DNA from: Alcaligenaceae bacterium
Lineage (GTDB): Bacteria > Pseudomonadota > Gammaproteobacteria > Burkholderiales > Burkholderiaceae_B
Assembly: GCA_013416445.1 (NCBI GenBank)
Contig: JACCER010000011.1
Span: 85,228-149,227, forward strand
Length of the DNA: 64,000 bases
Direction of reading: 5' to 3'
The notes beneath the pieces were generated by a model. That model made no database searches and was not told the DNA's origin. It saw only the letters and a program-made list of their open reading frames with translations. Shown one piece after another: positions 16,521-26,415 of the stretch. Numbering within the stretch: the first letter of the stretch is position 1; every line of letters begins with the position of its first letter. The position numbers were made by a program, and so were the translations under genes.

Positions 16521-17750
16521 CTATGACTTTTCTTGTACTTGATAACGAACCGGACGGGTAAGCTTTTTCACCACTCCGTCTTCCTCAGCGCGCTTTAACC
16601 AGCCATTTACCTGTGATTGATGCAGCTCAGTGCTCTCTATAAGCGCTTCAACTGTGGTTGGTGTACTTGCTAATCGCTGAAGCTCAGTAATGAATAACTG
16701 ATAGAAATCAACTGGGCTCGAAGACGACTCATGGGCTACAAGCAACTCTGGCTGCGCTGGTATTGAAAAGAGGTCGACCTGTTCCTCTTTTACCTGTGTC
16801 GCCAAGACGCCATTATTCTCAAGCAAATCAGATATCTTCAGGCTTTGCACATCGGCCTCGCACCAACGGCCGCCCTTGGCCACTAAGCCGGCGTTCGCTG
16901 CATCGTTGTCTGTTGTGGTTTTAACCCACAGGGGCGCCCATGCTTTTTTCAGATTTTCCTCTGCACCATTGAGTGTGCCGCCTTTTTTACCAGAATGAAT
17001 TACCAAAGAACTGTCTGCCAAGCAGTAGATATACTTATTGCGAGCCATGGCATTACCAGCACTAAAACCAGCGTCAGGATAGAAAGGTGATACCAACACG
17101 ACATACCCATCCATGAGACCTTTGCGCCACTTAGCGCTGGTGGCCGCCCTTAATAGGCTATCTGCCATCACTCCAATAACGGCTCCGCCTTTCTTCATCG
17201 CGCCCAACATCGCGGCCTCATCCACCCCACGAGCACCGCCGGAGACGATGGCAACACCTTCCGTCGCGGCTTTAGCACCCACCCGATCGGTAAAGGCAAG
17301 ATCTGCGTCACTGGCATTGCGAGAGCCAATAACAGCCAAGCCCCCCGCATTCAACAAGGTTTTATTGCCACAGCCAAACAACACGGGAGGTGAATCTGTT
17401 TTCAATCGCTGTTTTAGGCGCCTTGGATACTCGGAATCGGAGCGAGTAATCACCCAGAGACCCGCACGCTGCCATTTTTCCATGGCAAGAGCGAGACTAT
17501 GCCCACGGTTGAGCAAACGCACAATCCGTTCCGCACTAATTCGAGGATCATGCCAGCCCTTGAGCAAAGCTGTCGGGTCTGTGGCCAATAAATCGGCAGG
17601 CATCATTGATTGCTCTTTCAGCCACAAGGCGAACCGCCCCCACTCTGCATTGGTAAGAGGTTTTGCATCTTCGCTACTTGTCTTAGAGAAATAGCAGGTA
17701 AGCAGCAACGTCGCTTGAGCTGTTTTTGACAATAAGCCGGATAAATTCAT
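16521..17750 (-). CDS. DprA/Smf-like protein with C-terminal winged helix, partner of RecQ-PRTase
   Basis: A 409-residue divergent DprA. A helical N-terminus (about 1-100) leads into the DprA Rossmann domain: GLAVIGSRNASDADLAFTD (137-155), IVSGGARGVDEAAMLGAM (168-185), and FSAGNAMARNKYIYCLADSSLVIHSGKKGGTL, the counterpart of the DprA RNR...SGSL region. Residues about 345-405 look like a winged helix (PTTVEALIESTELHQSQVNGWLKRAEEDGVVKKL). Ordinary DprA loads RecA on transforming DNA. Here the ATG overlaps the RecQ stop by four bases, so the two are one translational unit. A DprA homologue paired with a phosphoribosyltransferase is the composition of the ShosTA toxin-antitoxin/antiphage system, where the DprA-like protein is the antitoxin. 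The role is inferred. Confidence 0.85.
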   Translation of the reverse strand: MNLSGLLSKTAQATLLLTCYFSKTSSEDAKPLTNAEWGRFALWLKEQSMMPADLLATDPTALLKGWHDPRISAERIVRLLNRGHSLALAMEKWQRAGLWVITRSDSEYPRRLKQRLKTDSPPVLFGCGNKTLLNAGGLAVIGSRNASDADLAFTDRVGAKAATEGVAIVSGGARGVDEAAMLGAMKKGGAVIGVMADSLLRAATSAKWRKGLMDGYVVLVSPFYPDAGFSAGNAMARNKYIYCLADSSLVIHSGKKGGTLNGAEENLKKAWAPLWVKTTTDNDAANAGLVAKGGRWCEADVQSLKISDLLENNGVLATQVKEEQVDLFSIPAQPELLVAHESSSSPVDFYQLFITELQRLASTPTTVEALIESTELHQSQVNGWLKRAEEDGVVKKLTRPVRYQVQEKS

Positions 17751-19852
17751 GGGTCCTTCACCGAAGATGTAGCGAGTGCAACGGGATACACGACACCGCT
17801 GCCTTCCTGCTGTAATAGTGCTGCGATGACAGTCAGTGTCCAGCCGGAATCCACAATATCATCAACCAGTAAAACGGGCGTGTTAGGTAGAGCCGGGTTA
17901 ATCACAAATGCACCATCCAGATTTCGACATTGATGGTAGCGATTTTGCTGCCCTTTTTGCGGATGATTGTCTTTGACTTTGCTGACAGCGTCCACAAGCG
18001 GCAGCCCCAGCCGCACAGCCAAGCGACGGGCGAAATCAGGCACTAATTCTGGATACTTGCGTGACGGCACATAGCAAACCCAATGTGGCACAGGATTAGG
18101 CTGCCAACGCTGCTGAATCATCTCGGCCATGGCCTCTACCAGCTCTTCACTAAAGCGTCCTGTATGCTTGTTATCGGCAACTACGCGCCCCCAGCCGGCA
18201 TCGCCCCAACGAGACAACACGCGCCCTTCCTGCGCACGCAATTGCGCGGGCAGATTGCCTTTAAAGCCATATTCCAAAAACGCATGGGCGGCGACCTGTG
18301 CTTTTGCAGTTATGAGCATTTCTGCATGCTTGAGGAAAGTGCCTGCACGATGAGCCAATGCCGGATCAATGAGCTGGTTGATAACCGGTTGCTCAGTGCA
18401 GGACGCGCACTTACCGCAAGGTGCTGGATCAAGGTCATCCAGTGCTCGACGTAGAAAAGCCATCTTGCAGCCGGTATCAGCCAGATACGCCTGAACCTCT
18501 TGCCACTCGTGAACACGTTGCCCAGTAAGATGCGCAATGCGAGCATGATCCATTTGGTAGTGGACTGGCGTCCTAACCCAGCGGCTTCCATCTTTGATGA
18601 CGGGCGCAGGGCTTTCCACGCTCAGCAACTTTAACACCTTGTCAATCTGGCCATGGCGTAAATTGGTTTGCTCTTCGATACCGCGAAGGGACAAACCATC
18701 GCTGTTCTCTAGCGCCTGCAAAATCTCATTGACCTGTGCCTCTGGCGGAAACGCGGAATCACGGAAAAACTCGTGGATATCCCGGTCTTCCACGCCAGAC
18801 ATCAACACGCCAACGGCATAGTCAATACCGCGTCCAGCGCGCCCTACTTGCTGGTAATAGGCGACGATGGAACCAGGGGCCTGGTAGTGGAAAACAAAAC
18901 TTAAATCCGGCTTGTCATAGCCCATACCCAAGGCTGTGGTCGCCACCAGAACCTTAAGCTGGTTATTAAGCAGCAGTTCCTCGAGATGTTGGCGATAAAG
19001 ATTACTGTTCTCAAAGCCGTCAGCCTCGATGCTTCCATGGTAAGCCTTCGCATCAATACCATTTGCATTCAACCATTGCGCCACCTGCTCGGCATCACGC
19101 ACTGTTAAGGCATATACAATACCCGTGCCCGGCAAGGTCGGGATCACCTGGGCCAACCAGGCCAACCGGGAGGCCTGGTCGGGCATCACCATGGTTTGCA
19201 GAGCAAGGCTTTCGCGGGTCAGTGGGCCGCGATGAATCTGGATGTCGCCAAGCTGGGTTTGAATATCTGCCACCACCCGGTTATTGGCGGTGGCGGTAGT
19301 CCCCAGCACCGACGTGTTAGCAGGCAACTGGCGCAGAATATTCACTATACGGCGATAATCCGGCCGAAAATCATGACCCCAGTCAGAAATACAGTGCGCC
19401 TCATCAATCACCATCAAGGAAATATGGTCTGCAATAGGCTGCAAGACAGTTTCAATAAACGTGTCGTTGGCCAGGCGTTCAGGTGATATTAGCAAGCAGT
19501 CTATTTGATTATTCAGAATCCGCTGGGTGATCTCCTGCCAATCTGCAGTGTTCGTCGAGTTCATGGTTGCGGCCACGATGCCCAAACGCTGTGCAGATTC
19601 AATCTGGTTGCGCATTAGCGCCAGCAGAGGGGATACGATAATGGCTGGCCCCATTCCCCTGTCACGGAAAACCCTGGTGCTAATAAAGTAAACCGAGCTT
19701 TTACCCCAACCAGTACGCTGCACGACCAGCAGCTTCTGCTTCTGGTTCACCAGGGCGTCTATGGCTTCCCATTGACCTTCGCGAAACTCGGCATCGGGAT
19801 GGGCCAGTGCAGTTTTTAGCAGTTGCCGGGCTTGGACTCGATTCATTATCAC
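17747..19852 (-). CDS. RecQ-family helicase fused to ComF-like phosphoribosyltransferase
   Basis: A 701-residue fusion. Residues 1-350 are a RecQ helicase core: Walker A RTGWGKS (46-52), DEAH box VIDEAHCISDWGHDFRPDY (148-166), motif VI YYQQVGRAGRG (332-342). A zinc region follows (Cys462, then C-G-K-C-x2-C at 479-485). Residues about 500-580 are helical. From about 590 the sequence is a ComF-like phosphoribosyltransferase: YVPSRKYPELVPDFARRLAVRLGLP, QKGQQNRYHQCRNLDGAF, and the PRPP loop LLVDDIVDSGWTL (661-673). Housekeeping RecQ lacks this domain and has an HRDC domain instead. It is first of a two-gene unit with the DprA-like gene, inserted between the TerB-like gene and ssb. A role in phage defence or incoming-DNA surveillance is inference. 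Confidence 0.9.
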   Translation of the reverse strand: MIMNRVQARQLLKTALAHPDAEFREGQWEAIDALVNQKQKLLVVQRTGWGKSSVYFISTRVFRDRGMGPAIIVSPLLALMRNQIESAQRLGIVAATMNSTNTADWQEITQRILNNQIDCLLISPERLANDTFIETVLQPIADHISLMVIDEAHCISDWGHDFRPDYRRIVNILRQLPANTSVLGTTATANNRVVADIQTQLGDIQIHRGPLTRESLALQTMVMPDQASRLAWLAQVIPTLPGTGIVYALTVRDAEQVAQWLNANGIDAKAYHGSIEADGFENSNLYRQHLEELLLNNQLKVLVATTALGMGYDKPDLSFVFHYQAPGSIVAYYQQVGRAGRGIDYAVGVLMSGVEDRDIHEFFRDSAFPPEAQVNEILQALENSDGLSLRGIEEQTNLRHGQIDKVLKLLSVESPAPVIKDGSRWVRTPVHYQMDHARIAHLTGQRVHEWQEVQAYLADTGCKMAFLRRALDDLDPAPCGKCASCTEQPVINQLIDPALAHRAGTFLKHAEMLITAKAQVAAHAFLEYGFKGNLPAQLRAQEGRVLSRWGDAGWGRVVADNKHTGRFSEELVEAMAEMIQQRWQPNPVPHWVCYVPSRKYPELVPDFARRLAVRLGLPLVDAVSKVKDNHPQKGQQNRYHQCRNLDGAFVINPALPNTPVLLVDDIVDSGWTLTVIAALLQQEGSGVVYPVALATSSVKDP

Positions 19853-19886
19853 TCCTGAACATGATCGACTGCTGCTTGATATCTTC

Positions 19887-19926
19887 GTAGATCGGATTAA
19901 GCGCTCCAGCGCTTAATCCGATCTAC
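19887..19926. repeat. Perfect 18-bp inverted repeat of the GTCGGATTA family
   Basis: GTAGATCGGATTAAGCGC and its exact reverse complement flank a TCCA loop. Sited between the divergent-facing ends of ssb (terminator just beside it) and the 5' end of the RecQ fusion gene. Same family as 13334, with an A for G variant in the arm. Confidence 0.8.
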
Positions 19927-19936
19927 AAAAAACAAA

Positions 19937-19968
19937 GAAAAAAGCGGAACCAAATTACAGGTTCCGCC
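19937..19968 (-). terminator. Rho-independent terminator of ssb
   Basis: Read on the minus strand: GCGGAACC, an eight-base loop, GGTTCCGC, then a run of six T. It is 32 bases downstream of the ssb stop. Stem is perfect. Confidence 0.88.
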
Positions 19969-19999
19969 AATTTTATTTGCAGCAAGGCAAAAATAAGAT

Positions 20000-20485
20000 T
20001 TAGAACGGAATATCGTCATCCATGTCGGCTAAATTGGCAGCGGGCGAGGCTTGCGGCGCGGCTGGACGAGGCTGCGCGGGGCGCTGGGCCCGAGGGGCGG
20101 CCGGCGCCTGGTTGTATTCACCACCACCACCCATGCTGGCATCGCTATCGCGGCCACCCAGCATTTGCATTTGGTCGGCAACGATATCGGTGCTGTAGCG
20201 ATCGGCGCCGGTGTCTTTGTCTTGCCACTTGCGGGTTTTAAGGCGGCCTTCTACATATACAGCGCGCCCCTTCTTAAGATATTCGCCGGCGATTTCGGCC
20301 AGACGGTTATAAAACACCACGCGATGCCATTCGGTTTCTTCACGACGTTCGCCGGTTGCCTTGTCTTTCCATTGTGAGGTGGTGGCAATGGAAATGTTGC
20401 AAATGGCGGCGCCATCGGGGCTATAGCGTACTTCGGGGTCTCGTCCGAGGTTGCCGACGAGAATAACTTTGTTGACTGAGGCCAT
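20000..20485 (-). CDS. ssb: Single-stranded DNA-binding protein
   Basis: A 161-residue SSB. The OB-fold spans residues about 1-110 ([70 protein letters not shown]), followed by a Gly/Pro/Ala/Gln-rich flexible linker and the acidic C-terminal tip DMDDDIPF that recruits replication and repair proteins, including RecQ-type helicases and DprA-related factors in other bacteria. Length is normal. It ends at a clear intrinsic terminator and is next to an MFS gene on the same strand, then uvrA divergent, an order common in betaproteobacteria. Confidence 0.97.
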   Translation of the reverse strand: MASVNKVILVGNLGRDPEVRYSPDGAAICNISIATTSQWKDKATGERREETEWHRVVFYNRLAEIAGEYLKKGRAVYVEGRLKTRKWQDKDTGADRYSTDIVADQMQMLGGRDSDASMGGGGEYNQAPAAPRAQRPAQPRPAAPQASPAANLADMDDDIPF

Positions 20486-20593
20486 GACAATACCCTTATA
20501 ACTTTAAAAATTGTGCGTTAACGTCATTATCGACGATAAGCTATTGATTTGCAGCATCTCTGCGTACTATTGCGAAGTCACAAAACAGTCATA

Positions 20594-21802
20594 TCAGGAC
20601 TGCGATTTGAATCCGCGAGCGGTTAGAAACCAGGCAAAAGCCAGTGCGGCAGACACCAGGAAAACTGCTGGCGCGCGTTCGTACGACGCCAGCAAACCGC
20701 CTATGGCCCCACCGGCAAATATGCCCAGCGATTGAGCTGTATTGTAGAAGCCCAGCGCCAGCCCCTTGAGTTCGGGCGGCGCCACGCGTGAAACCAGCGA
20801 TGGTTGCAAGGCTTCCAGGATATTGAAGGCGATGAAAAACCCAACCAATGTCGCGACCAGTGCAAAAAAGCTATGGCTGGCCAAGGGCATCAGGGCCAGC
20901 ACCACCACCAGGCCGGCAACAGCCACTTCCATGGCGACCTTATGCGCATGCCGAGTTTCAGTATAGAAAATTGCCGGCACCATCAATACAAACGATAGCA
21001 AAATAACCGGTAAATACACTTCCCACAAGCTGGCTGAATCATAACCGCCCAAGCTGGCCAGCAGGCCTGGCGCCACGATAAATATCGCCATCAAAATAAA
21101 ATGCAGGCAAAAAACACCAAAATTCAGGCGCAGCAAATCGGCGTGCCCAAGCACATCGCGCGGGCGAGCCTGCACTATTGGCATTCTGGCCAAGGGCACT
21201 GCTGGCACCACAAAAGCGGCTATCAACAGGCACACGAAACCCAGCAAACTGATAGCCCAGAACAGGCCCGACAAGCCGAATTCGCCCACCAGCATAGGCG
21301 ACAGCACCAGCGACACGGCAAACGAAATGCCAATCGAACCACCCACCATGGCCATGGCGCGCGTGCGCACTTCAGGGCGCGTGGCGTCAGCCACCCAGGC
21401 TGTAATAGCCGCCGAAATGGCGCCCAAGCCCTGGATGATACGGCCTGCAATAATCCAGTCGACATCCTTGGCCAGAGCGCATACCACACCCCCTGCAATA
21501 AACAGCAACATGCCAAACACAATGACCGGGCGGCGCCCATAGCGGTCTGAGGCCATGCCTAAGGGAATTTGCATGAATGCCTGCGTCAGCCCATAAGCGC
21601 CCAGGGCCAGCCCGACTTTGGCCGCGTTGTTGCCGCCTGGTATGGCTTGTGCGGCCACTGCAAAGATAGGGGTCAGCAAAAACAAGCCCAGCATGCGCGA
21701 CGCAAAAAGCAGGGCCAGCGTTATGCTGGCGCGCCGCTCGGTGGGCGTCAGTTTCAGCTTTGCTCTGGAGGATCTGCCGGAATGGTGACTATGGCTGCTC
21801 AT
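20594..21802 (-). CDS. MFS transporter
   Basis: A 402-residue major-facilitator protein with about 12 predicted helices. The canonical MFS loop between helices 2 and 3 reads MASDRYGRRPVIVFGMLLFIAGG (about residues 83-105), and IIQGLGAISAAITAWVADATRPEVRTRAMAMVG marks helices 4-5. The N-terminus is basic and cytoplasmic (SSHSHHSGRSSRAKLKLTPTERR). It lies between ssb and divergent uvrA, a placement seen in relatives. The substrate is unknown; sequence suggests drug/metabolite efflux of the proton-antiport type. Confidence 0.88.
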   Translation of the reverse strand: MSSHSHHSGRSSRAKLKLTPTERRASITLALLFASRMLGLFLLTPIFAVAAQAIPGGNNAAKVGLALGAYGLTQAFMQIPLGMASDRYGRRPVIVFGMLLFIAGGVVCALAKDVDWIIAGRIIQGLGAISAAITAWVADATRPEVRTRAMAMVGGSIGISFAVSLVLSPMLVGEFGLSGLFWAISLLGFVCLLIAAFVVPAVPLARMPIVQARPRDVLGHADLLRLNFGVFCLHFILMAIFIVAPGLLASLGGYDSASLWEVYLPVILLSFVLMVPAIFYTETRHAHKVAMEVAVAGLVVVLALMPLASHSFFALVATLVGFFIAFNILEALQPSLVSRVAPPELKGLALGFYNTAQSLGIFAGGAIGGLLASYERAPAVFLVSAALAFAWFLTARGFKSQS

Positions 21803-21932
21803 GAAAAACTCAATAAATTAAAAGCTGCGGCGAACTCGGTATCAAAATGACTCAAACTCGCCACCCGGCGCACGTAATGGCGCTGCGCGCTATAGTAGCA
21901 AGTTGGCCTTTGAAAGACTTTAGCGGAATTTG

Positions 21933-24779
21933 ATGGAAGCAATTCGCATCCGGGGCGCCCGTACGCATAACCTGAAAAACATTTCTGTAGACTTGCCGCG
22001 CCATAAATTGGTCGTGGTAACGGGTCTGTCCGGGTCGGGCAAGTCTTCATTGGCATTCGATACCTTGTATGCAGAGGGTCAGCGCCGCTACGTGGAAAGC
22101 CTCTCGGCTTACGCCCGGCAATTCTTGCAATTAATGGACAAACCCGATGTCGACCTGATTGAAGGCCTGTCGCCGGCAATATCCATAGAACAAAAATCGG
22201 CGGGGCATAATCCACGCTCCACCGTAGGTACGATCACTGAAATCCATGACTACCTGCGGCTATTGTACGCGCGGGTCGGCACACCCTATTGTCCGGAACA
22301 CGGCCTACCGCTGGAAGCGCAAAACGTCAGTCAGATGGTGGACAAGGTCTTGAGCTGGGCGCCTGATACTCGTCTGGCGATACTGGCGCCCCTGGCCCGC
22401 TCACGCAAAGGCAGCTTCGAAGAAGAATGCGCCAGCCTGCAGGCGCAAGGCTTTGTTCGGCTGCGCGTTAACGGCGAAATGCTTAGCATTGACCAGCTAG
22501 CGCCGCTTAAAAAGACTGAAAAACACGATTTCGACGTGGTGCTCGACCGCCTGCGCGTCAAGCCCGAAAGCCAGCAACGCCTGGCTGAAAGCTTTGAAAC
22601 CGCGTTAAGCCTGGCCGAAGGTCGCGCCATCGCCTTGAATATGGACACGGGTGAAGAACATGCGTTCTCCAGCCGCTATGCCTGCCCGGTCTGCCAGCAC
22701 AGCCTGACCGAACTCGAGCCACGCCTGTTCAGCTTCAACAACCCGGTCGGCGCCTGCCCAGACTGCGACGGCCTGGGCAATGTCGACTTCTTCGACCCCA
22801 AGCGGGTGGTGGCGTTTCCCGAGCTCAGCCTGGCCAGCGGCGCCATCAACGGCTGGGATCGCCGCAACGCCTTCACCCACACGCTGCTAAGCAGCCTGGC
22901 CGCGCATTATGAGTTCGATATTGAAACCCCCTTCGAAGACTTGTCGCCCGAAATTCGCCAACGTGTACTGTTTGGCTCGGGTGACGAAGAAATTTCGTTT
23001 TTGTACCTGAATGAAAAAGGGCGCACCACCGTCAAAAAACATCCTTTCGAAGGCATTGTCCCCAACCTGGAAAGGCGCTGGCGCGAAACCGATTCCAGCG
23101 CGGTGCGCGAAGAACTGGGCAAGTATCGGCACACCAAAATCTGCCCGGCATGCGAGGGTTCGCGCCTGCGCACAGAAGCGCGCCACGTACTGATAGGCAA
23201 TGAAATTGGCACCGCTGAACGCCGCGGCCGAGCCATCTTCGAGGTCGAGGCCTTGTCGCTGTCAGCCTGCCTGACCTGGTTTCAAGAGCTGGAGCTGACT
23301 GGAGCCAAAAAAGAAATTGCCGAACGCATCGTGCGCGAAATCGAAGCCCGTCTGCAATTCCTTAATAATGTCGGCTTGAACTACCTGTCGCTGGATCGCA
23401 GCGCCGACACCATTTCCGGCGGCGAAGCACAGCGCATACGCTTGGCAAGCCAGATAGGCTCTGGCCTGACCGGCGTCATGTACGTGCTTGATGAGCCCTC
23501 CATCGGCTTGCATCAGCGCGACAACGACCGCCTGATACTCACCCTGAAGCACCTGCGCGATCTGGGCAACAGCGTTATTGTGGTCGAACACGACGAAGAC
23601 ATGATCCGCTCTGCCGATTTCGTGCTCGACATGGGGCCAGGCGCGGGCGAACATGGCGGGCAAATCGTGGCGCAAGGCACGCCGCAAGAACTGGCCGCCA
23701 ATCAGCAATCGCTCACCGGCCAGTATCTAAGCGGCACGCGCCGCATCGCCATCCCCAAGAGGCGGCCTGTCACAGCCGACCAGCCCTGGCTGGAAATCAA
23801 GGGCTGTCGCGGCAATAACCTGAAATCCGTCAATCTGGCCATCCCTGCCGGGCGGCTGGTTTGCATCAGCGGCGTATCCGGCTCCGGGAAATCCACGCTG
23901 ATCAACGATACGCTGGCCACCGCCGTCGCCCAGAAGCTGCATCGCGCACAAACCGAGCCCGCCCCTTACGACAGCCTTGAAGGCCTGTCGCATTTCGACA
24001 AAATCATCAACGTCGACCAAAGCCCGATAGGCCGCACGCCACGCAGCAATCCCGCCACCTATACCGGCATGTTCACGCCCATACGCGAGCTGTTCGCCGG
24101 CGTGCCGGAATCACGCACACGCGGCTATGATCCGGGCCGGTTTTCCTTCAACGTCAAAGGCGGGCGCTGCGAAGCCTGCCAGGGCGATGGCGTGGTCAAG
24201 GTGGAAATGCATTTTCTGCCCGATATGTACGTGCCCTGCGATGTTTGCCTAAGCAAGCGCTACAACCGCGAAACCCTGGAAATCCGCTATCGCGGGCGCA
24301 GTATCAGCGAAGTGCTGGATCTGACAGTCGAACAGGCACTGGGTTATTTCGAAGCGGTGCCCACGGTATCACGCAAGCTGCACACTCTGATGGACGTAGG
24401 GCTGTCGTATCTGCGCCTGGGCCAAAGCGCCACCACCCTATCGGGCGGCGAAGCCCAGCGGGTAAAGCTGTCGCTGGAGTTATCCAAGCGCAGCACTGGG
24501 CGCACCTTGTATATTCTCGACGAGCCCACCACAGGGCTGCATTTCCAAGACATTGCGCTATTGCTTGAAGTATTGCGCAAGCTGGTCGACGGCGGCAATA
24601 CGGTGGTGATCATCGAGCATAATCTCGACGTAATCAAAACCGCAGATTGGGTCATAGATATGGGGCCGGAGGGTGGCAACGGCGGCGGCCAGATCGTGGT
24701 TCAGGGTACGCCTGAAGATGTCGCAGCGAATCCGGCAAGCCATACCGGCGGGTATTTGAAAGCGTTGCTGGAAGCGTGA
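21933..24779 (+). CDS. uvrA: Excinuclease ABC subunit A
   Basis: A 948-residue UvrA, the damage-sensing ATPase of nucleotide excision repair. Two ABC ATPase modules are visible: first Walker [19 protein letters not shown] near residue 30 and signature [21 protein letters not shown] near 490; second Walker [19 protein letters not shown] near 645 and signature [18 protein letters not shown] near 835. The zinc modules C-P-V-C...C-P-D-C (about 250-280) and C-E-A-C...C-D-V-C (about 747-775) are intact. The ATG at 21933 is preferred to the TTG one codon earlier. No clear LexA box is seen upstream. Confidence 0.97.
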   Translation: MEAIRIRGARTHNLKNISVDLPRHKLVVVTGLSGSGKSSLAFDTLYAEGQRRYVESLSAYARQFLQLMDKPDVDLIEGLSPAISIEQKSAGHNPRSTVGTITEIHDYLRLLYARVGTPYCPEHGLPLEAQNVSQMVDKVLSWAPDTRLAILAPLARSRKGSFEEECASLQAQGFVRLRVNGEMLSIDQLAPLKKTEKHDFDVVLDRLRVKPESQQRLAESFETALSLAEGRAIALNMDTGEEHAFSSRYACPVCQHSLTELEPRLFSFNNPVGACPDCDGLGNVDFFDPKRVVAFPELSLASGAINGWDRRNAFTHTLLSSLAAHYEFDIETPFEDLSPEIRQRVLFGSGDEEISFLYLNEKGRTTVKKHPFEGIVPNLERRWRETDSSAVREELGKYRHTKICPACEGSRLRTEARHVLIGNEIGTAERRGRAIFEVEALSLSACLTWFQELELTGAKKEIAERIVREIEARLQFLNNVGLNYLSLDRSADTISGGEAQRIRLASQIGSGLTGVMYVLDEPSIGLHQRDNDRLILTLKHLRDLGNSVIVVEHDEDMIRSADFVLDMGPGAGEHGGQIVAQGTPQELAANQQSLTGQYLSGTRRIAIPKRRPVTADQPWLEIKGCRGNNLKSVNLAIPAGRLVCISGVSGSGKSTLINDTLATAVAQKLHRAQTEPAPYDSLEGLSHFDKIINVDQSPIGRTPRSNPATYTGMFTPIRELFAGVPESRTRGYDPGRFSFNVKGGRCEACQGDGVVKVEMHFLPDMYVPCDVCLSKRYNRETLEIRYRGRSISEVLDLTVEQALGYFEAVPTVSRKLHTLMDVGLSYLRLGQSATTLSGGEAQRVKLSLELSKRSTGRTLYILDEPTTGLHFQDIALLLEVLRKLVDGGNTVVIIEHNLDVIKTADWVIDMGPEGGNGGGQIVVQGTPEDVAANPASHTGGYLKALLEA

Positions 24780-25015
24780 TGGAGGTGTGTCGGCGTACTG
24801 GCCCCTACACATCATCTTTCCGATGACCATGTCTATTCTATTGACGCGCTAATCCGACGCCAACAACCGTCATATACACCAGCCCGATGACCAAGCGGCC
24901 AGGCTGGCTGGCCGCGCGGGGCGAGCGTGTTAGCTTTTTCTTCTCACCCTAGACGGTAGCAAACATGCCAAGCAAACAACCCGTCCCGGCTGCGCTTCGA
25001 TACTCACTGATGCAG

Positions 25016-25177
25016 CCGTTGTCGTGCTGCCGGGGGGATACGCGACGTTCGGGGCCCGCCAGCAAGCCGGAAGTGAAGGGAGCGCGCAGGCGCGGACGAA
25101 CGAGGCTTTGCTGGTCCGGCGCGCAGGGCGCCGGATAGGGTCACGCGGAGCGTATCCCCCCGGCAGCACGACAACGG
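25016..25177. repeat. Long perfect inverted repeat, 27-bp arms
   Basis: Arm 25016-25042 (starts CCGTTGTCGTGCTGCC, six G, then ATACG) is the exact reverse complement of 25151-25177. The 108-base interior has its own small hairpin TCCGGCGC...GCGCCGGA near 25117-25137. Sited between two convergent genes; a bidirectional terminator or structured transcript is possible. Confidence 0.85.
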
Positions 25178-25229
25178 CGTCTTAAGAACCCGAAACACGA
25201 TAATGCCTGTATTCTTATCTGCGATAAGC

Positions 25230-25263
25230 GTCGGATTACGCTCGCTGTGTCCGCTAATCCGAC
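25230..25263. repeat. GTCGGATTA/TAATCCGAC inverted element
   Basis: GTCGGATTA at 25230-25238 pairs with TAATCCGAC at 25255-25263, ending seven bases beyond the dgt stop. Member of the family listed at 13334. Confidence 0.75.
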
Positions 25264-25269
25264 CACCAG

Positions 25270-26406
25270 TTACAACCCCGCTTCCATCAAGAACAACTGC
25301 TTATGCTCCCGTATCGCATAGCGGTCAGTCATGCCCGCGATGTAGTCGGCAATTGCCCTAGCCTGCAACAGCGGATCGTCCCTCCGGTACTCGGCAGTCA
25401 ACAAACGCGGATCCTCCAGGAACGCCGTAAACAATTCCCGCACTATCGTGCGCGCCTTGGTGGTCATGCGCATGACCCGATAATGCCGATACAGGTTTTC
25501 CATCAGAAAACTTTTCAGTTCATTGGCCTGGCGCCGCATCGACGCCGAAAACGCCGCCAGCGCCGGCGCCGCGCGCACCGCATCAGCGCTGTCCGGCCCA
25601 GCTGCCTGGATATTCGCCAATGTCGTTCCGGTAAGATCCACCACCAGTGTGTTGATCATGGCCCGAATGATCTCGGCCACCAGACGACGCCTTTCTATAT
25701 CGGGATAACGGCTCTTCACCTGTTCATGATGCCTGGCGAAAATCTCCAGCGACAACAACTGATCGATAGTAATCAGCCCCGAACGCAAGCCATCATCGAT
25801 ATCGTGATTGTTATAAGCAATTTCATCGGCCAGATTGGCAATTTGCGCCTCTAGCGAGGGCTGGGTACGCGCCAGGAAGCGTTCGCCTACATCGCCCAGC
25901 AAACGCGCATGCTTGATCGAACAATGCTTGAGTATGCCTTCCCGGGTTTCAAAACACAGATTCAAGCCATTGAAGGCCGCGTAGCGCTCTTCCAGTTCAT
26001 CGACTACCCGCAGGCTTTGCAGATTATGCTCGAAACCGCCCGCCTCGGGCGCCAGTCTGCGCATGCAGGCATTCAGTTCATCTTGCCCCGCATGGCCAAA
26101 AGGCGTGTGGCCCAAGTCGTGTGCCAAGGAAATGGCCTCGGTCAGGTCTTCGTGCAGGCCAAGATTACGGGCCAGCGTACGGGCAATTTGCGCCACTTCA
26201 ATGCTATGTGTCAGGCGTGTACGAAAAAGATCGCCTTCGTGGTTGATAAATACCTGGGTTTTATATTCCAGCAAGCGAAACGCATTGCAGTGAATAATGC
26301 GGTCGCGATCACGCTGGAACTGGCTGCGCCCCGTTGGCGGCTCTTCGGCGTAGCGGCGGCCCCGGGTTAGCTCGGGGTGGCAGGCATAAGGCGCTAGTAT
26401 CGTCAT
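25270..26406 (-). CDS. dgt: dGTP triphosphohydrolase-like HD-domain protein
   Basis: A 378-residue HD-superfamily phosphohydrolase of the short (type 2) dGTPase group that hydrolyses dNTPs to nucleoside and triphosphate. The metal site is visible as [23 protein letters not shown] (His near residue 68) and [22 protein letters not shown] (HD at about 95-96); [15 protein letters not shown] near 190 supplies the distal aspartate. [22 protein letters not shown] at the N-terminus is typical of the family. It is the third gene of aroK-aroB-dgt, nine bases after aroB, an arrangement frequent in Burkholderiales. Confidence 0.93.
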   Translation of the reverse strand: MTILAPYACHPELTRGRRYAEEPPTGRSQFQRDRDRIIHCNAFRLLEYKTQVFINHEGDLFRTRLTHSIEVAQIARTLARNLGLHEDLTEAISLAHDLGHTPFGHAGQDELNACMRRLAPEAGGFEHNLQSLRVVDELEERYAAFNGLNLCFETREGILKHCSIKHARLLGDVGERFLARTQPSLEAQIANLADEIAYNNHDIDDGLRSGLITIDQLLSLEIFARHHEQVKSRYPDIERRRLVAEIIRAMINTLVVDLTGTTLANIQAAGPDSADAVRAAPALAAFSASMRRQANELKSFLMENLYRHYRVMRMTTKARTIVRELFTAFLEDPRLLTAEYRRDDPLLQARAIADYIAGMTDRYAIREHKQLFLMEAGL

Positions 26407-26415
26407 GGTTAGCTT

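Larger units (their letters stand above)
24780..25269. other. Gene-free repeat-rich stretch between uvrA and dgt
   Basis: About 490 bases between convergent uvrA and dgt with no supportable gene. It holds a lone TAATCCGAC core near 24850, a long perfect inverted repeat (25016-25177) and a GTCGGATTA element (25230-25263). Short open frames here run through the repeat arms and are not credible. Confidence 0.7.

Noticed and set aside
21803..21932. LexA box in front of uvrA
   Set aside because: No CTGT-N8-ACAG match in the spacer.
24930..25198. Short open frames across the uvrA-dgt gap
   Set aside because: They are generated by the GC-rich inverted repeat and have no ribosome sites or homology.
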